DNA from: Vibrio rotiferianus CAIM 577 = LMG 21460
GTDB taxonomy: Bacteria > Pseudomonadota > Gammaproteobacteria > Enterobacterales > Vibrionaceae
Length of the DNA: 64,000 bases
Direction of reading: 5' to 3'
Assembly: GCF_002741985.1 (NCBI RefSeq)
Contig: NZ_APHW01000020.1
Location: 62,001-126,000 of the forward strand
A model generated the notes under the pieces. That model made no database searches. It had not been told where the DNA came from and was given only the letters and a program-made list of their open reading frames with translations. Numbering within the stretch: position 1 is the stretch's first letter; each line of letters begins with the position of its first letter. A program made the position numbers and the translations under genes. This document shows, piece after piece, positions 35,612-45,056 of this stretch.

Positions 35612-36304
35612 TTAAGTCGGAACTCTATCTGAAATCACCTTGCCATCTTTGATGGTGATGATGCGTTTAGTGCGCTCTGCTAGGGCGTTATCGTGCGTCA
35701 CGATGATCAAGGTTCTGCCTTCGGCGTGGAGTTGATTGAACAAGGCTTCAATCTCTGCGCCGGATTTCGAATCCAATGCCCCTGTTGGTTCATCCGCTAA
35801 GATGATTTGCGGATCGTTGACCAAGGCTCTTGCAATCGCGACCCTCTGTTTTTGACCGCCAGAAAGCTGGTTTGGTTTGTGGTCGAGACGGTCTCCTAGC
35901 CCCACTTGTTCTAACAACTTCGCGGCACGTTGACGGCGCTCTTTGGCTTTGATACCAGAGTAAACCAATGGCAGCGCCACGTTATCCAATGCTGTCGCGT
36001 ATTCCAACAAGTTAAAGCTTTGGAAGACAAACCCTATCTTTTGGTTGCGAATACCCGCTAGCTCGTTCGCGCTTAGACTTGCCACGTTTTGACCACCCAG
36101 TTGGTACTCACCATCGGTCGGTTTATCTAAGCAGCCGAGCATGTTCATCAATGTGGATTTACCCGAACCAGACGGGCCAAGAATCGAAAGAAACTCACCT
36201 TGATTGATGGTTAAGTCAACACCGTCTAGCGCGCGCACTTCCGCCTCTCCGCTTGAGTAGTATTTGCAGATGTTAGTTAGCTCAACAAGTGGTTTGTTCG
36301 ACAT
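35612..36304 (-). CDS. MacB/LolD-type ABC transporter ATPase
   Basis: About 230 aa from ATG 36304 (GGAGAG about 5 nt upstream); a longer ATG at 36334 is less likely. Walker A GPSGSGKST, Q loop in FVFQSFNLL, signature LSGGQKQRVAIARAL, Walker B IILADEPTGALD and H loop VTHD are all present. It ends the efflux operon, 22 bp after the second permease. Confidence 0.92.
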   Translation of the reverse strand: MSNKPLVELTNICKYYSSGEAEVRALDGVDLTINQGEFLSILGPSGSGKSTLMNMLGCLDKPTDGEYQLGGQNVASLSANELAGIRNQKIGFVFQSFNLLEYATALDNVALPLVYSGIKAKERRQRAAKLLEQVGLGDRLDHKPNQLSGGQKQRVAIARALVNDPQIILADEPTGALDSKSGAEIEALFNQLHAEGRTLIIVTHDNALAERTKRIITIKDGKVISDRVPT

Positions 36305-36326
36305 CTTCTCTCCAGAATTCTTATTA

Positions 36327-37610
36327 TTATTCACTTTGTAGTGCCTCCAACGGGCTCACTTTAGCAGCTCGGTTTGCAGGCAACCAAGCGGATGCAACAC
36401 CGATGATCACTAAGGTGGTAATCACAATCGCGACCACAATCCATGACAGCTCTGGGACAGGTTTGCCAAGGTGCTCATAGAATACGTTGCCTTCTAGGTT
36501 GATGGCGCTGATTGCCGATACCAATGCGTAAGTCACCCCTAACCCCAACACGCCACCTAACATCATGGTCATCAGTGATTGCACCAAGTAGTGCAAGCGA
36601 ATCGCCGTTGGCGTAGCACCGACCGCCATTCGCACGCCGATGTCTCGGGTTGAACGCTTCACGGTTGCGTACATAACGTTGGCGATCCCCACACCCGCTA
36701 CGGCAAGCGTGACAAAACCGATGATGCCAAGGAAACTTTGCAGGCCAATCAAAAACTGCTGCATGCTTTTCTGTTTGAGGAACATGTCTTCCACTTGCAC
36801 CACTTGCTCATCACTTACACTAGCGCCATGTTTGCGAGCTATGACTTGGCGAATGGTATCTGCGAGCTTTTTGCGGTCAGTGTTAGCTTGTGGCTCGACG
36901 TTGATGCCACCAATATCGCCGTTAGTATGAAAGCGCTGCCACGTTGCTAACGGTACAAAGCTGGAGTAGTTGATTTGGTCGCCCTGCTCAATCTCGGCGC
37001 TGCTTTTCTTCAATACACCAATCACGGTGAATTCTTCGCTGCCAATCTTGACCTTCTCCCCCACGGGATCGGTTTGCAGTGTCACTGGTGCGAACCAGTT
37101 AAAATCATCGACAGGGTTGAACAAGTCTGCCGCGAGCGAATAGCCTAATACGACCACTTTGCGCATCTGCTTTTGGTCGAGTGGATTTAACCAACGTCCG
37201 CCATCCATTGGCGTTAGATTGGTCATTGATGCAAAATCTGTGGTGACGGCTAATGGTTCTTGCCATGAACCTCGGTCGCCGACGGTAATGCGCTCATTCC
37301 AAATAGCGGTGGGTGCAACGTTCTTTACTTCTGGAAGGGCTTTGACCACATCGGTATCGTCGACTTTTAAGGTTAAGAACTTGCCTTGGTGAAAAGCGCC
37401 ATAATCGACCGTCGCCATACCACCCGTTAGGTAAATCAGGTTCCCATTACCATTTTGCGCGGTTCTTAATACCCCCTGACGAATGCCCTCGCCCACGGCC
37501 AGCATTGCCGCGATACATAAGGTCGCCCATGCCACAGCAAGAATGGTTAAGCCTAAACGAAGCTTTTCTGCCGCCATTTCCTGAAAGATTTGTCTCATTG
37601 GTAGCAACAT
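36327..37610 (-). CDS. MacB/FtsX-type ABC permease 2
   Basis: About 427 aa from ATG 37610; earlier in-frame sequence overlaps the upstream gene. One N-terminal helix, a large periplasmic MacB_PCD domain (about 45-280) and three C-terminal helices with the FtsX motif VKRSTRDIGVRMAVGATPTAIRLHY. It is 2 bp from permease 1; the pair probably forms a heterodimer. Confidence 0.88.
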   Translation of the reverse strand: MLLPMRQIFQEMAAEKLRLGLTILAVAWATLCIAAMLAVGEGIRQGVLRTAQNGNGNLIYLTGGMATVDYGAFHQGKFLTLKVDDTDVVKALPEVKNVAPTAIWNERITVGDRGSWQEPLAVTTDFASMTNLTPMDGGRWLNPLDQKQMRKVVVLGYSLAADLFNPVDDFNWFAPVTLQTDPVGEKVKIGSEEFTVIGVLKKSSAEIEQGDQINYSSFVPLATWQRFHTNGDIGGINVEPQANTDRKKLADTIRQVIARKHGASVSDEQVVQVEDMFLKQKSMQQFLIGLQSFLGIIGFVTLAVAGVGIANVMYATVKRSTRDIGVRMAVGATPTAIRLHYLVQSLMTMMLGGVLGLGVTYALVSAISAINLEGNVFYEHLGKPVPELSWIVVAIVITTLVIIGVASAWLPANRAAKVSPLEALQSE

Positions 37611-37612
37611 GA

Positions 37613-38827
37613 TTATGCCCTCGCGCTCAAAGCGATTACTGGAGTGAGTCGCGATGCTCGTCTCGCTGGGAAGTAAGACGCCAACAATGCAAGCACTAGC
37701 GTGACTAACAGTGACCAAACAATGGAATCCGGTGTGATTACAGGAAAACCTAACCACTCCGGTAAGGTGATGGAGCCTAACAACGCCACCACCATATACG
37801 CGACTAACAGGCCAAGTGCCGTACCGACAGCCACCAAGAACAAGCCTTCAAGAATGAACTGACTGAGGATCGATTTTTGTGTCGCGCCTATTGCCAAGCG
37901 CACGCCGATTTCTCGCGTTCGCTCTGTCACTGAGAGGAACATGATGTTCGCGACACCGAGCGCCCCAACAGCCATGGTCATTGCGCCACTTGCCCCAAGG
38001 AAGATTTGAATGCCTCGGAAAATACCCGTGATTAGCGCTGCACCTTCACTAAAATCTGGTAGGTTGATCGCTTCTTTATCGGTTGGGTCGAAGTGCAATT
38101 GCTTAGCATAGAAGTTCACGATCGCTTGTCGGAAAGCGGGACCATCCATACCTTCAGTCGGCTTAAGTAGTAGCATCCACGGTTTGGCATCCCACAAATC
38201 GAGATAAGTGGTTTGCGGGATGAAGACTTTGCGGCTATCGCCGAATGAAATGCCTGTATCTTCGTCTTTAATGATGCCAATCACCAAGAAAGGGATACCG
38301 TTAACCTTAACCATTTGCCCAATGCCGATTTCACCCATCTTGGCAATTTGATCGCCAAGCACGGCAACACGCGTGTGGTTAGCGATATCAGTTGGTGACA
38401 GGTTGCGCGAGCCAGACTCCAACTTACGTTGAATAAGGGAGAAGTAAGACGGGTCAATACCGCTGACGTTACTGGTCAAGTTCTGCCCTTTGTCATTGGT
38501 GACGCTCGCATCCCATTTGGCATAAACGCTCGATGCCGCTTCGACAAAACCGGACTGCTTAATCATATCGACTTTGTCTTGCGGGATCTGAATTTGACGC
38601 CTTGAGGGTAAGCCGTGCCATGGTTTGCTGGTGCTCGACGGAAACGCGATCTGCACGTTGTTGACCATAAACGACAGCTGCTGGGTTTGATGGCGATAAA
38701 AGCCCTCACCTAGCGCTATCAGCACCACCACGGATATCACGCCCCAAGCAATGGCAATGATGGCGAGCATGCTTTTCATGCGATGCGCCATCAGCGTTTG
38801 CCATGTTTGTTGCAATAAACTGGTCAT
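37613..38827 (-). CDS. MacB/FtsX-type ABC permease 1
   Basis: 404 aa. N-terminal helix after MTSLLQQTWQTLMAHRMKSMLAI, a periplasmic PCD domain, and C-terminal FtsX core (LSVTERTREIGVRLAIGATQKSI then three helices). It overlaps the TolC gene end by 4 bp. Unlike E. coli MacB, ATPase and permease are separate proteins and there are two permeases. Confidence 0.88.
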   Translation of the reverse strand: MTSLLQQTWQTLMAHRMKSMLAIIAIAWGVISVVVLIALGEGFYRHQTQQLSFMVNNVQIAFPSSTSKPWHGLPSRRQIQIPQDKVDMIKQSGFVEAASSVYAKWDASVTNDKGQNLTSNVSGIDPSYFSLIQRKLESGSRNLSPTDIANHTRVAVLGDQIAKMGEIGIGQMVKVNGIPFLVIGIIKDEDTGISFGDSRKVFIPQTTYLDLWDAKPWMLLLKPTEGMDGPAFRQAIVNFYAKQLHFDPTDKEAINLPDFSEGAALITGIFRGIQIFLGASGAMTMAVGALGVANIMFLSVTERTREIGVRLAIGATQKSILSQFILEGLFLVAVGTALGLLVAYMVVALLGSITLPEWLGFPVITPDSIVWSLLVTLVLALLASYFPARRASRLTPVIALSARA

Positions 38828-40095
38828 GAATTAAAAGCTCGGGAGATCAGTGCGATAGTGTCGTCGTCCAATTTTCCTGCCGTTTGCAGCAGACCAATGC
38901 GCTGACGCCAGTAGTTATACAAGTTGTTTTGAAGGCTGTTTTTCGCTTCAAACAAGCTGTTATGTGCACTGATGACTTCCGATACTTCTAACATACCGGC
39001 ATCGTAAAGCTTCTCTTTGCTACGCAGTATTTTCTCTCGCGAGGTGACGAGTTCGCTCGCAATCAAGACTTGGTTCCAGTTGATGTCGACTTGAGTAAAC
39101 TGCTGAATAACTCGCTTTTGAATATCAATTTCAACTCTACGAAAATCTTGCTTGGCACTGAGAATATTCAGTGATGCTTCATCGACTCTTGCGCGCGTTG
39201 CACCATTCAAATCAATCGGCACGCTTAGGGTAATGCCCGCGTTGAATTCACCATTAGACTGTCGGTCACTATCACTGTAACCAAAATCACCTTTGATAGT
39301 CGGATAGTAACCACCTTGAGCTGAATCTTTAGCGAATTCACTCGCTTTCATGTTTTGCGCTGCCACTAATAGCGCAGGGCTACTGTCTTTAGCGAGCTTT
39401 AACCATTTTTCTTGAGTGTCCACCATCATTGGCGGCTGAATAAGGGAATCGGTACGGATTTGATCAACACTTTGTGGGATGTGGTTGATCAGTGCAGCTA
39501 GTGCGGCGCGTTTGATTTCCAGATCAGAGCGCGCACTCAAAATGCCAGCTTTGTCTGCAACTTGAGTGGCACGGATCTCTTCAACGTCCACTGATTTCAC
39601 TTTACCCGCAAGGTAACGTTTCTCGATGATCTTCAGCAGTTCATTGCCTTCTTCCAACTTAGATTGCGCCAGCTTAAGGTCACCCTGCGCGCTGGCAACG
39701 TCTAAGTAAGACGAAAGCAGTCTTTGTGCTAATTCATTGTGTGATTGAACCAGTTCAAGCTGAGCCTTGATGTAGTTGGCATTGGCTTGATCCAAATTTG
39801 ACCACAAACTGCTGTCCCATATTGTTTGAGAAAGCGTTGCGCTATAACTATTAGTATTATCCGCAGACTCACTCCAGTTCATAGATGCAGTCGCACTTAA
39901 ACCTGGCAATAATGAACTGCGGCTCGCATCTACACTGACTTCACCGAGTTGCACGCCAATCTTGGCTTTCTCGTAATTTGGGTCACTCTGTTTCGCTTGT
40001 TGCCACGCTTGCTCAATCGAAATCGCATAGCTTGGTAAGCTGAGTGTTGCGGCTAATATCGCGCAGCCAATTTTGGACAAATTCAGCTTAGCCAT
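38824..40095 (-). CDS. TolC-family outer-membrane efflux channel
   Basis: 423 aa with a signal peptide (ending PSYA) and duplicated TolC repeats: each half has long alpha-helical stretches (SQTIWDSSLWSNLDQANANYIKAQLEL region near 100, and VRSREKLYDAGMLEVSEV-type region near 350). It overlaps the adaptor gene by 8 bp, consistent with one operon making a complete tripartite pump. Confidence 0.88.
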   Translation of the reverse strand: MAKLNLSKIGCAILAATLSLPSYAISIEQAWQQAKQSDPNYEKAKIGVQLGEVSVDASRSSLLPGLSATASMNWSESADNTNSYSATLSQTIWDSSLWSNLDQANANYIKAQLELVQSHNELAQRLLSSYLDVASAQGDLKLAQSKLEEGNELLKIIEKRYLAGKVKSVDVEEIRATQVADKAGILSARSDLEIKRAALAALINHIPQSVDQIRTDSLIQPPMMVDTQEKWLKLAKDSSPALLVAAQNMKASEFAKDSAQGGYYPTIKGDFGYSDSDRQSNGEFNAGITLSVPIDLNGATRARVDEASLNILSAKQDFRRVEIDIQKRVIQQFTQVDINWNQVLIASELVTSREKILRSKEKLYDAGMLEVSEVISAHNSLFEAKNSLQNNLYNYWRQRIGLLQTAGKLDDDTIALISRAFNS

Positions 40096-41224
40096 GCGCC
40101 GCTCCCATCATCATGCTGTTATCGATGATCTCTTCGTTCAGCTCAACACCATCCAATACTTCTACATTAATGCCGTCTGACAAACCAAGCTTCACTTTCT
40201 GTGTATGGAAGCCTTGCTCAGAGCTATCTGGAACCAACACGCTCGGCGCATCACCATCAAACTGAAGTGCTCGCTCTGGCAGCGTTAAAACGTTCTCTGA
40301 TTTCTTCAGCGTGATTTGCGCTGTCGATGAGAATCCCGAACGCAGCATCACTTCTTTAGGGATTTCCAACTCACCCACTTCAACCCCAAATCCGTTATCA
40401 AAGCTTTTTGCCGATGCATTGCCTTCTGGCGAGTTTAGGTTCTCTGATTGAATCGCAACTTTGGTCAGCACGCCAGAGATTTCCACATCAGGATACGGCG
40501 CAACGGTCAGCAATACCGGCATGCCCGGAGAAAGCTGCGCGGCATCATGCTCGCTTACGCTGCCTTTGAAGATCAGGCTGTTCATGTCGGCCAGAGACAT
40601 CATTTCTGTCGCGGCTTGGCTCGATTCGGTTGAGATAATTGGCTCACCGACTTCCACTTTACGATTTAGTACCGTGCCATCAATTGGCGCGTAAATGGTA
40701 GAGGTCAGACGCGCGTTGCCAATCGACGCTTCACCGCTGCGAATTAGCTCTAAGTTCTGACGTTTTTGCAATACATTGGCTTGTGCAGTTTTTACTGATG
40801 AGCGCGCACTTACGTACGAGTCAAAATTCTTAGGGATAATATCCTGTTGAACCAAGCTTTCTAGGTTAGCGAGTTTTTGTTTAGCTGACTCAAGATCCGC
40901 TTCACTACTCATTAAGTCTGTAGACGCTTCAGTCAATGCTTTCGGAGTTGGATTTGGACGAACCTTAATCAATGGCTGGCCTTGCATCACTTTATCGCCG
41001 ATTTTGACGTATATCTCGCCGACGATACCATCAATTTGTGACTTAATAGAAACCGAATGTGCAGGGACAATGTTACCAACTGCCACCGCTTGTTTTTCAA
41101 TGGTTCCCTTTTCCACTACCAGAGTCGGAAACGGCTCTGGTTGAGCCGAAGATTGCAGATAGAAATACGCACCGCCGCCAAGCAATGCAACGCTCACAGC
41201 AGCGATAAGCCAAGTTTTTGCCAT
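40088..41224 (-). CDS. MacA-like periplasmic adaptor (HlyD/RND family)
   Basis: About 378 aa from ATG 41224. An N-terminal membrane helix (about 5-23) is followed by the lipoyl half-motif IDGIVGEIYVKIGDKVMQGQPLIKV, an alpha-hairpin (about 95-165), the second lipoyl half (TIYAPIDGTVLNRKVEVGEPI) and beta domains. It starts the five-gene leftward operon adaptor-TolC-permease-permease-ATPase, a MacAB-TolC type exporter; substrate could be a macrolide, peptide or lipid-like molecule. Confidence 0.9.
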   Translation of the reverse strand: MAKTWLIAAVSVALLGGGAYFYLQSSAQPEPFPTLVVEKGTIEKQAVAVGNIVPAHSVSIKSQIDGIVGEIYVKIGDKVMQGQPLIKVRPNPTPKALTEASTDLMSSEADLESAKQKLANLESLVQQDIIPKNFDSYVSARSSVKTAQANVLQKRQNLELIRSGEASIGNARLTSTIYAPIDGTVLNRKVEVGEPIISTESSQAATEMMSLADMNSLIFKGSVSEHDAAQLSPGMPVLLTVAPYPDVEISGVLTKVAIQSENLNSPEGNASAKSFDNGFGVEVGELEIPKEVMLRSGFSSTAQITLKKSENVLTLPERALQFDGDAPSVLVPDSSEQGFHTQKVKLGLSDGINVEVLDGVELNEEIIDNSMMMGAAHG

Positions 41225-41373
41225 TATTGATACCAATTATTGTTTTGTAGTCTTGTGACCATCTGATGAACACAAAGTTCTGGGATAATATCGGCTTTAA
41301 CGCTCTGAATTTGTCGCATTTGGTATGGCTATGTAAGGCAGAATTGACAATAAACAAAATGAATAACTGGATT

Positions 41374-41654
41374 TAGGGCCTGTTGACCTTTCGTGCTGAT
41401 TTTTGCAGCGAATTGTTGGCTATTTATACAAGGCAGAGACTTTGCTGTGTAGCTAGCCTACATGAGAAGTCGATAACGCAGTAGAAATAGCCAACAAGCG
41501 CAGCCCTAGGGGTTCGGCTAAAATCGCTTCATGCTTTGTTAAGGAGTATTTGCTTAGAATGACTAGGCTACACACTCCTTGCCTCGCCTAAAACGATTCT
41601 GACTAGGCGTCCCCATCCGAACAAAGTTTAACCACGAAAGAACAACAGACCCTA
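41374..41654. mobile_element. MITE-like palindromic element (281 bp)
   Basis: The ends form an imperfect terminal inverted repeat: TAGGGCCTGTTG (41374-41385) and CAACAGACCCTA (41643-41654), one mismatch. Inside, GCAGCGAATTGTTGGCTATTT pairs in large part with AAATAGCCAACAAGCGCAGC. No transposase frame. It ends 19 bp from the MBL gene stop. Such structured, non-coding, repeat-ended elements are typical of MITEs in vibrios. Confidence 0.65.
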
Positions 41655-41672
41655 GTAAATCACTATGACAAT

Positions 41673-42521
41673 TTATAGGTTTACACTGCGACCTGTCGGT
41701 AAATGTTCTAGACGATCCCCTAGCACTTCTTTTAACAGCCCGTACGCCTTCGTACCGGTGCAATGCCCCGTATAAAACTTATCAATCGAATACTCTGATA
41801 GTGCTCTACCCAATGCTCTAATATCGTCTTTGGTGCCACCAATACCATTCAAAACGGGCAGGCCTACGAGATGAAAGCCACCAACTACCGCTTTAATTGT
41901 GCAGTTTGGAAACAACGCTATGGCGGTTTCAACCATGTTCAGTACTCCGCTGTGGGCACATCCCGTGAACACAACCAAGCCATCTTCTTCCTTGATCACC
42001 AAAAGTAACTCGTGTTCAAAAGCGTCTTGCTCATAGCTGCCAACTTTCGATTGGGTATAAAGGTACTGATTGCCTTTAGGTTGTGGGTACTTGTCGCTGA
42101 TCTTGGTAATAACATGAACATTCGGGGCAACTTTCGTCGTTTCGCGTACTTGCACTATGCGGTCATTTGTTTTGTCTAACAAAGCTTTGTCGATGCCAAC
42201 ATCGCTTTTAAAACCAAAGGCGCGAAAGTAGTAATCCTGTTCTTTACATGCCTTCAAGTAAATGCGAGCGGTGTCATTCTGCTTCAAGAAGTGGGACGCT
42301 CCGTTGCAATGGTCATGATGTCGATGAGAAATAACGGCGAGATCCACTTCTTGAATATCAATATCTAGTAAAGGCGCGTTATCGCAAAACGTTCTACCAC
42401 TGCCCATATCGAAGAGCAGCTTTGTACCTAAAGTTTCGATATGCAGTGATAAACCGCGTTCGACACAGAGATCGGTTCTGTCCTCAACACGAGAATTATC
42501 AACGAGAGTGGTAACGATCAT
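41673..42521 (-). CDS. MBL-fold metallo-hydrolase
   Basis: 282 aa, no signal peptide. Metal motif SHRHHDHCNG (HxHxDH), later metal ligands in GCAHSGVLN and GGFHL, and a C-terminal TGHCTG. The pattern fits the MJ0301/PhnP-like branch (DHPP-synthase-like family), whose best known member acts in methanopterin synthesis, but in bacteria the substrate is unknown. AGGAGACACC precedes ATG. It stands alone between the MITE-like element and a gene-free 270-bp stretch. Confidence 0.82.
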   Translation of the reverse strand: MIVTTLVDNSRVEDRTDLCVERGLSLHIETLGTKLLFDMGSGRTFCDNAPLLDIDIQEVDLAVISHRHHDHCNGASHFLKQNDTARIYLKACKEQDYYFRAFGFKSDVGIDKALLDKTNDRIVQVRETTKVAPNVHVITKISDKYPQPKGNQYLYTQSKVGSYEQDAFEHELLLVIKEEDGLVVFTGCAHSGVLNMVETAIALFPNCTIKAVVGGFHLVGLPVLNGIGGTKDDIRALGRALSEYSIDKFYTGHCTGTKAYGLLKEVLGDRLEHLPTGRSVNL

Positions 42522-42753
42522 GGTGTCTCCTAGTGACGTTGAACAGCTTTAGTGGGAGGGACAATAACGAGATTTGATACTTCTAGAAAAAAGTAATGCT
42601 AATTGTGTGATTAGACAGAGGTTTGCGACATCAGTTTTCAATCACCTTCGATTCTTACTCTATTTTTAATCCACTTAGCCCATCAAGGGACCTTTTTCTG
42701 ATCCATTGATGTGGAGTCACCCAGACGAGCAGGTGCAATAAAGCCTAAATAAC

Positions 42754-42781
42754 AAAAGCCCAAAACACATATTTTGGGCTT
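42754..42781 (-). terminator. Terminator of the methyltransferase/GNAT operon
   Basis: Ten-bp stem AAGCCCAAAA (42756-42765) / TTTTGGGCTT (42772-42781), 6-nt loop. Leftward reading gives TTTTG after the stem. It lies 15 bp beyond the stop of the last gene in the operon. Confidence 0.75.
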
Positions 42782-42795
42782 AGGTGTATAAGATT

Positions 42796-43209
42796 CTACT
42801 GTTCACAATGTGCAAAAACTATTTGTTCGTCAGATAGATTCTTAGCGGCTTCTTTCGCTATCAAAACTTGTTCTTGGGTAGCTTTGAATTCAGAGCCTGT
42901 TCCGGGCCAGTAGTACCCTTGCTCATCATGACAGAGAGTGATGATTATTGGATCAATTCCAATTTTAGGGCTATCTCCAACCTCTGTGTACATATCGAAA
43001 GTAATGTTGGTAGTAATGTGGCCTCGAACTCCATCCAGCACCTTAGCTTGAACCTTATAGTAGTTATCTCCACCGTCTTTCCCCGATCCCTCAAAACCAG
43101 TTAGTACTACAACAGCCGAGTATGGAGTCTCTTCAACCGCAGTTTGAAGCCTCTCATTTGCTACTGCTTCATATCCGATGAGCACCATTAAACATATTAG
43201 CCATTTCAT
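42796..43209 (-). CDS. Small secreted protein, unknown function
   Basis: 137 aa from ATG 43209, which overlaps the upstream GNAT stop by 4 bp. Signal peptide (MKWLICLMVLIGYEAVA), mature part with two cysteines (TLCHDE and AHCEQ) and the segment VVLTGFEGSGKDGGDNYYKVQAKVLDGVRG, which recalls secreted domains that modulate gene products, but no family is recognised. Last gene of the operon. Confidence 0.65.
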   Translation of the reverse strand: MKWLICLMVLIGYEAVANERLQTAVEETPYSAVVVLTGFEGSGKDGGDNYYKVQAKVLDGVRGHITTNITFDMYTEVGDSPKIGIDPIIITLCHDEQGYYWPGTGSEFKATQEQVLIAKEAAKNLSDEQIVFAHCEQ

Positions 43210-43739
43210 GCTTTCAACTCTTTTAGCCGCATATCCCAACAATCCTGAAGTTCGTCGCTAAGGGCAGGAAATACCGAATACTCTTTCAACACGCCTTGTT
43301 TCTTAAATCCACACTTTTCGAGCACGCGAATACTGGCCTGATGGTCGATATGTGGAGCTGTATGAATCTGCTCGACTCCGATGCTTTTCAGATATTCAGT
43401 GCCAAGCTTACACGCCTGAGTCGCATACCCTTTACCTTGATAATTTCTAGAGATCCCAAAGTGAATTTCGCTATGATTGCTTTCAGGGATTAAGACTAAG
43501 CACCCGATAGGAATTTGAGTCGCGCTTTCTTCGATTACGAGTACCAAAATATTAGGGTGAGCCAACTCGTACTGAGCTCGCCATCGACCGATCGCTTGTA
43601 ACGTTTGAATTGGGCTTTGATGTGCTTGTCGATTGAGATACAAACACGTTTGCTCATCACCAAGGTAGTTTTCAAACAAAGGCACCGCGTCCGATTCTTC
43701 AAGGTACCTGATTGCCACATCTTGCGCTTCTAATCTCAC
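43206..43739 (-). CDS. GNAT acetyltransferase (RimJ/RimL-like)
   Basis: 177 aa. GTG start at 43739 overlaps the previous gene's TGA (GTGA). Motif A ISRNYQGKGYATQACKLGTEYL and motif B GFKKQGVLKEY are typical of the RimJ/L/SpeG-like branch acting on ribosomal protein N-termini, spermidine or small molecules. Confidence 0.85.
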   Translation of the reverse strand: MRLEAQDVAIRYLEESDAVPLFENYLGDEQTCLYLNRQAHQSPIQTLQAIGRWRAQYELAHPNILVLVIEESATQIPIGCLVLIPESNHSEIHFGISRNYQGKGYATQACKLGTEYLKSIGVEQIHTAPHIDHQASIRVLEKCGFKKQGVLKEYSVFPALSDELQDCWDMRLKELKA

Positions 43740-44170
43740 TGACTCTCACCTTGATACACGTCTGGGTTCCATATCTGCATAAAGTTCTCGACGGGCTCGA
43801 TAGGCTTAAAGCCGAACTGTTCATACAGGCCATGAGCATCACGCGTCGCGAGAATCATTCTACGTAGACCTTGAAGATCTGGATGGGACACAATTTCAGA
43901 AACTAACCATTTACTAATGCGTTGCCCACGGAACTCTGGGAGCACGAAAACATCGGCAAGATAAGCGAAGGTGGTTTTGTCTGTGATTAGACGAGCAAAT
44001 GCGACTTGTTGATTCGACTCAGAGAACACTCCGAAACAAAAGGAGTTTCGCACCGCTTTATCTAGCGTGTCTCTCGGCACGCCTTTCGCCCAATAGCTCT
44101 GTGAAATGAACTGATGGATGCAATCCAGATCCATATCCTCAAAGGCAGTGCTAATACGATATCCTTGCAT
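43736..44170 (-). CDS. GNAT acetyltransferase
   Basis: 144 aa from ATG 44170, with GGAGAA about 5 nt upstream. Motif A VFVLPEFRGQRISKWLV and a C-terminal FGFKPIEPVENFMQIW. Sequence resembles small Acyl-CoA acetyltransferases of unknown target. It follows the methyltransferase stop by about 17 bp and overlaps the next GNAT gene. Confidence 0.85.
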   Translation of the reverse strand: MQGYRISTAFEDMDLDCIHQFISQSYWAKGVPRDTLDKAVRNSFCFGVFSESNQQVAFARLITDKTTFAYLADVFVLPEFRGQRISKWLVSEIVSHPDLQGLRRMILATRDAHGLYEQFGFKPIEPVENFMQIWNPDVYQGESQ

Positions 44171-44187
44171 GGTGTTCTCCCAATAAA

Positions 44188-44994
44188 TCAAAGCTTCTCT
44201 GCGACGCAAATTAGGTTGTTTGAATTTTCAGAAAACTTCTCTTCTGCCCAAGAGCTGTATTTTTCGGTGGTACATAAACCCGCCTTAGCAAGAAACGCTT
44301 CAATTTCAGATAACTTTCGATACTTCAAATCAATGCTTGAGTGAATTGTTGAACCATCTTGGTAGTGACGTTCTTTCTTCAAATAAAGGATTGCACTTTC
44401 AGCGTCATAACGTTCGCTCATCCCCATGTACTTCACTTCGCTTTTTTCGGGCAATTCATAGGTTTGCCACAGCGACATTTCAGCATCAGTTTCCAAGTTA
44501 TCGGGCGTTGGTAAACGGGTATCAAAGATGAAACGCCCACCTTTGTTAAGGTGATTAGAAATCGAATTAAGGACGCCAACTAGCATCTCATCGGAGAGGA
44601 AAGCTTGGAAAGCGTTGCCCGTCATAATCGCCATGTCGAAGCGTTTATCGAGAGAGAATTGAGTGGCATCCTGTTGCAAGAAGGAAAGGTTATCTAGTTC
44701 CTGCGCTTTTCGTTTAGCCTGTTGTAACATCCCCTCGGCAATATCAATACCGACAGCATTATCGAGCTTCTTCGCGACAGGTATGGTGACAATACCCGTA
44801 CCACAGCACACATCCAGCAAATTTCGAGCACCCATCGCGGTAATGTGGCTTTGTATCAGAGCGATATCATCATCGTAATGTTTATCATACTGTGCATCGT
44901 ATTCCATGCCCGATGCGAACTCACTCAGGTCTTGTGTCTTCAAAAACAGTCCTTGTTTATTATCTACATCAAGAGCCCGAATGTAGCACGCCAT
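44188..44994 (-). CDS. Class I SAM-dependent methyltransferase
   Basis: 268 aa from ATG 44994 (AGGTGA just upstream; GTG 45000 also open). Motif I NLLDVCCGTGIVTIPVAKKL, acidic motif II GIDIAEGMLQQAKR, and motif III DMAIMTGNAFQAF. The fold matches small-molecule methyltransferases. It heads a four-gene overlapping leftward operon with two acetyltransferases and a secreted protein, which suggests a modification or resistance function that cannot be specified. Confidence 0.85.
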   Translation of the reverse strand: MACYIRALDVDNKQGLFLKTQDLSEFASGMEYDAQYDKHYDDDIALIQSHITAMGARNLLDVCCGTGIVTIPVAKKLDNAVGIDIAEGMLQQAKRKAQELDNLSFLQQDATQFSLDKRFDMAIMTGNAFQAFLSDEMLVGVLNSISNHLNKGGRFIFDTRLPTPDNLETDAEMSLWQTYELPEKSEVKYMGMSERYDAESAILYLKKERHYQDGSTIHSSIDLKYRKLSEIEAFLAKAGLCTTEKYSSWAEEKFSENSNNLICVAEKL

Positions 44995-45056
44995 ACTCAC
45001 CTGAACACTTATGTCATTGTAAAAGCGTGAAAAAAGTCGACGTGCTACGCATTAGT

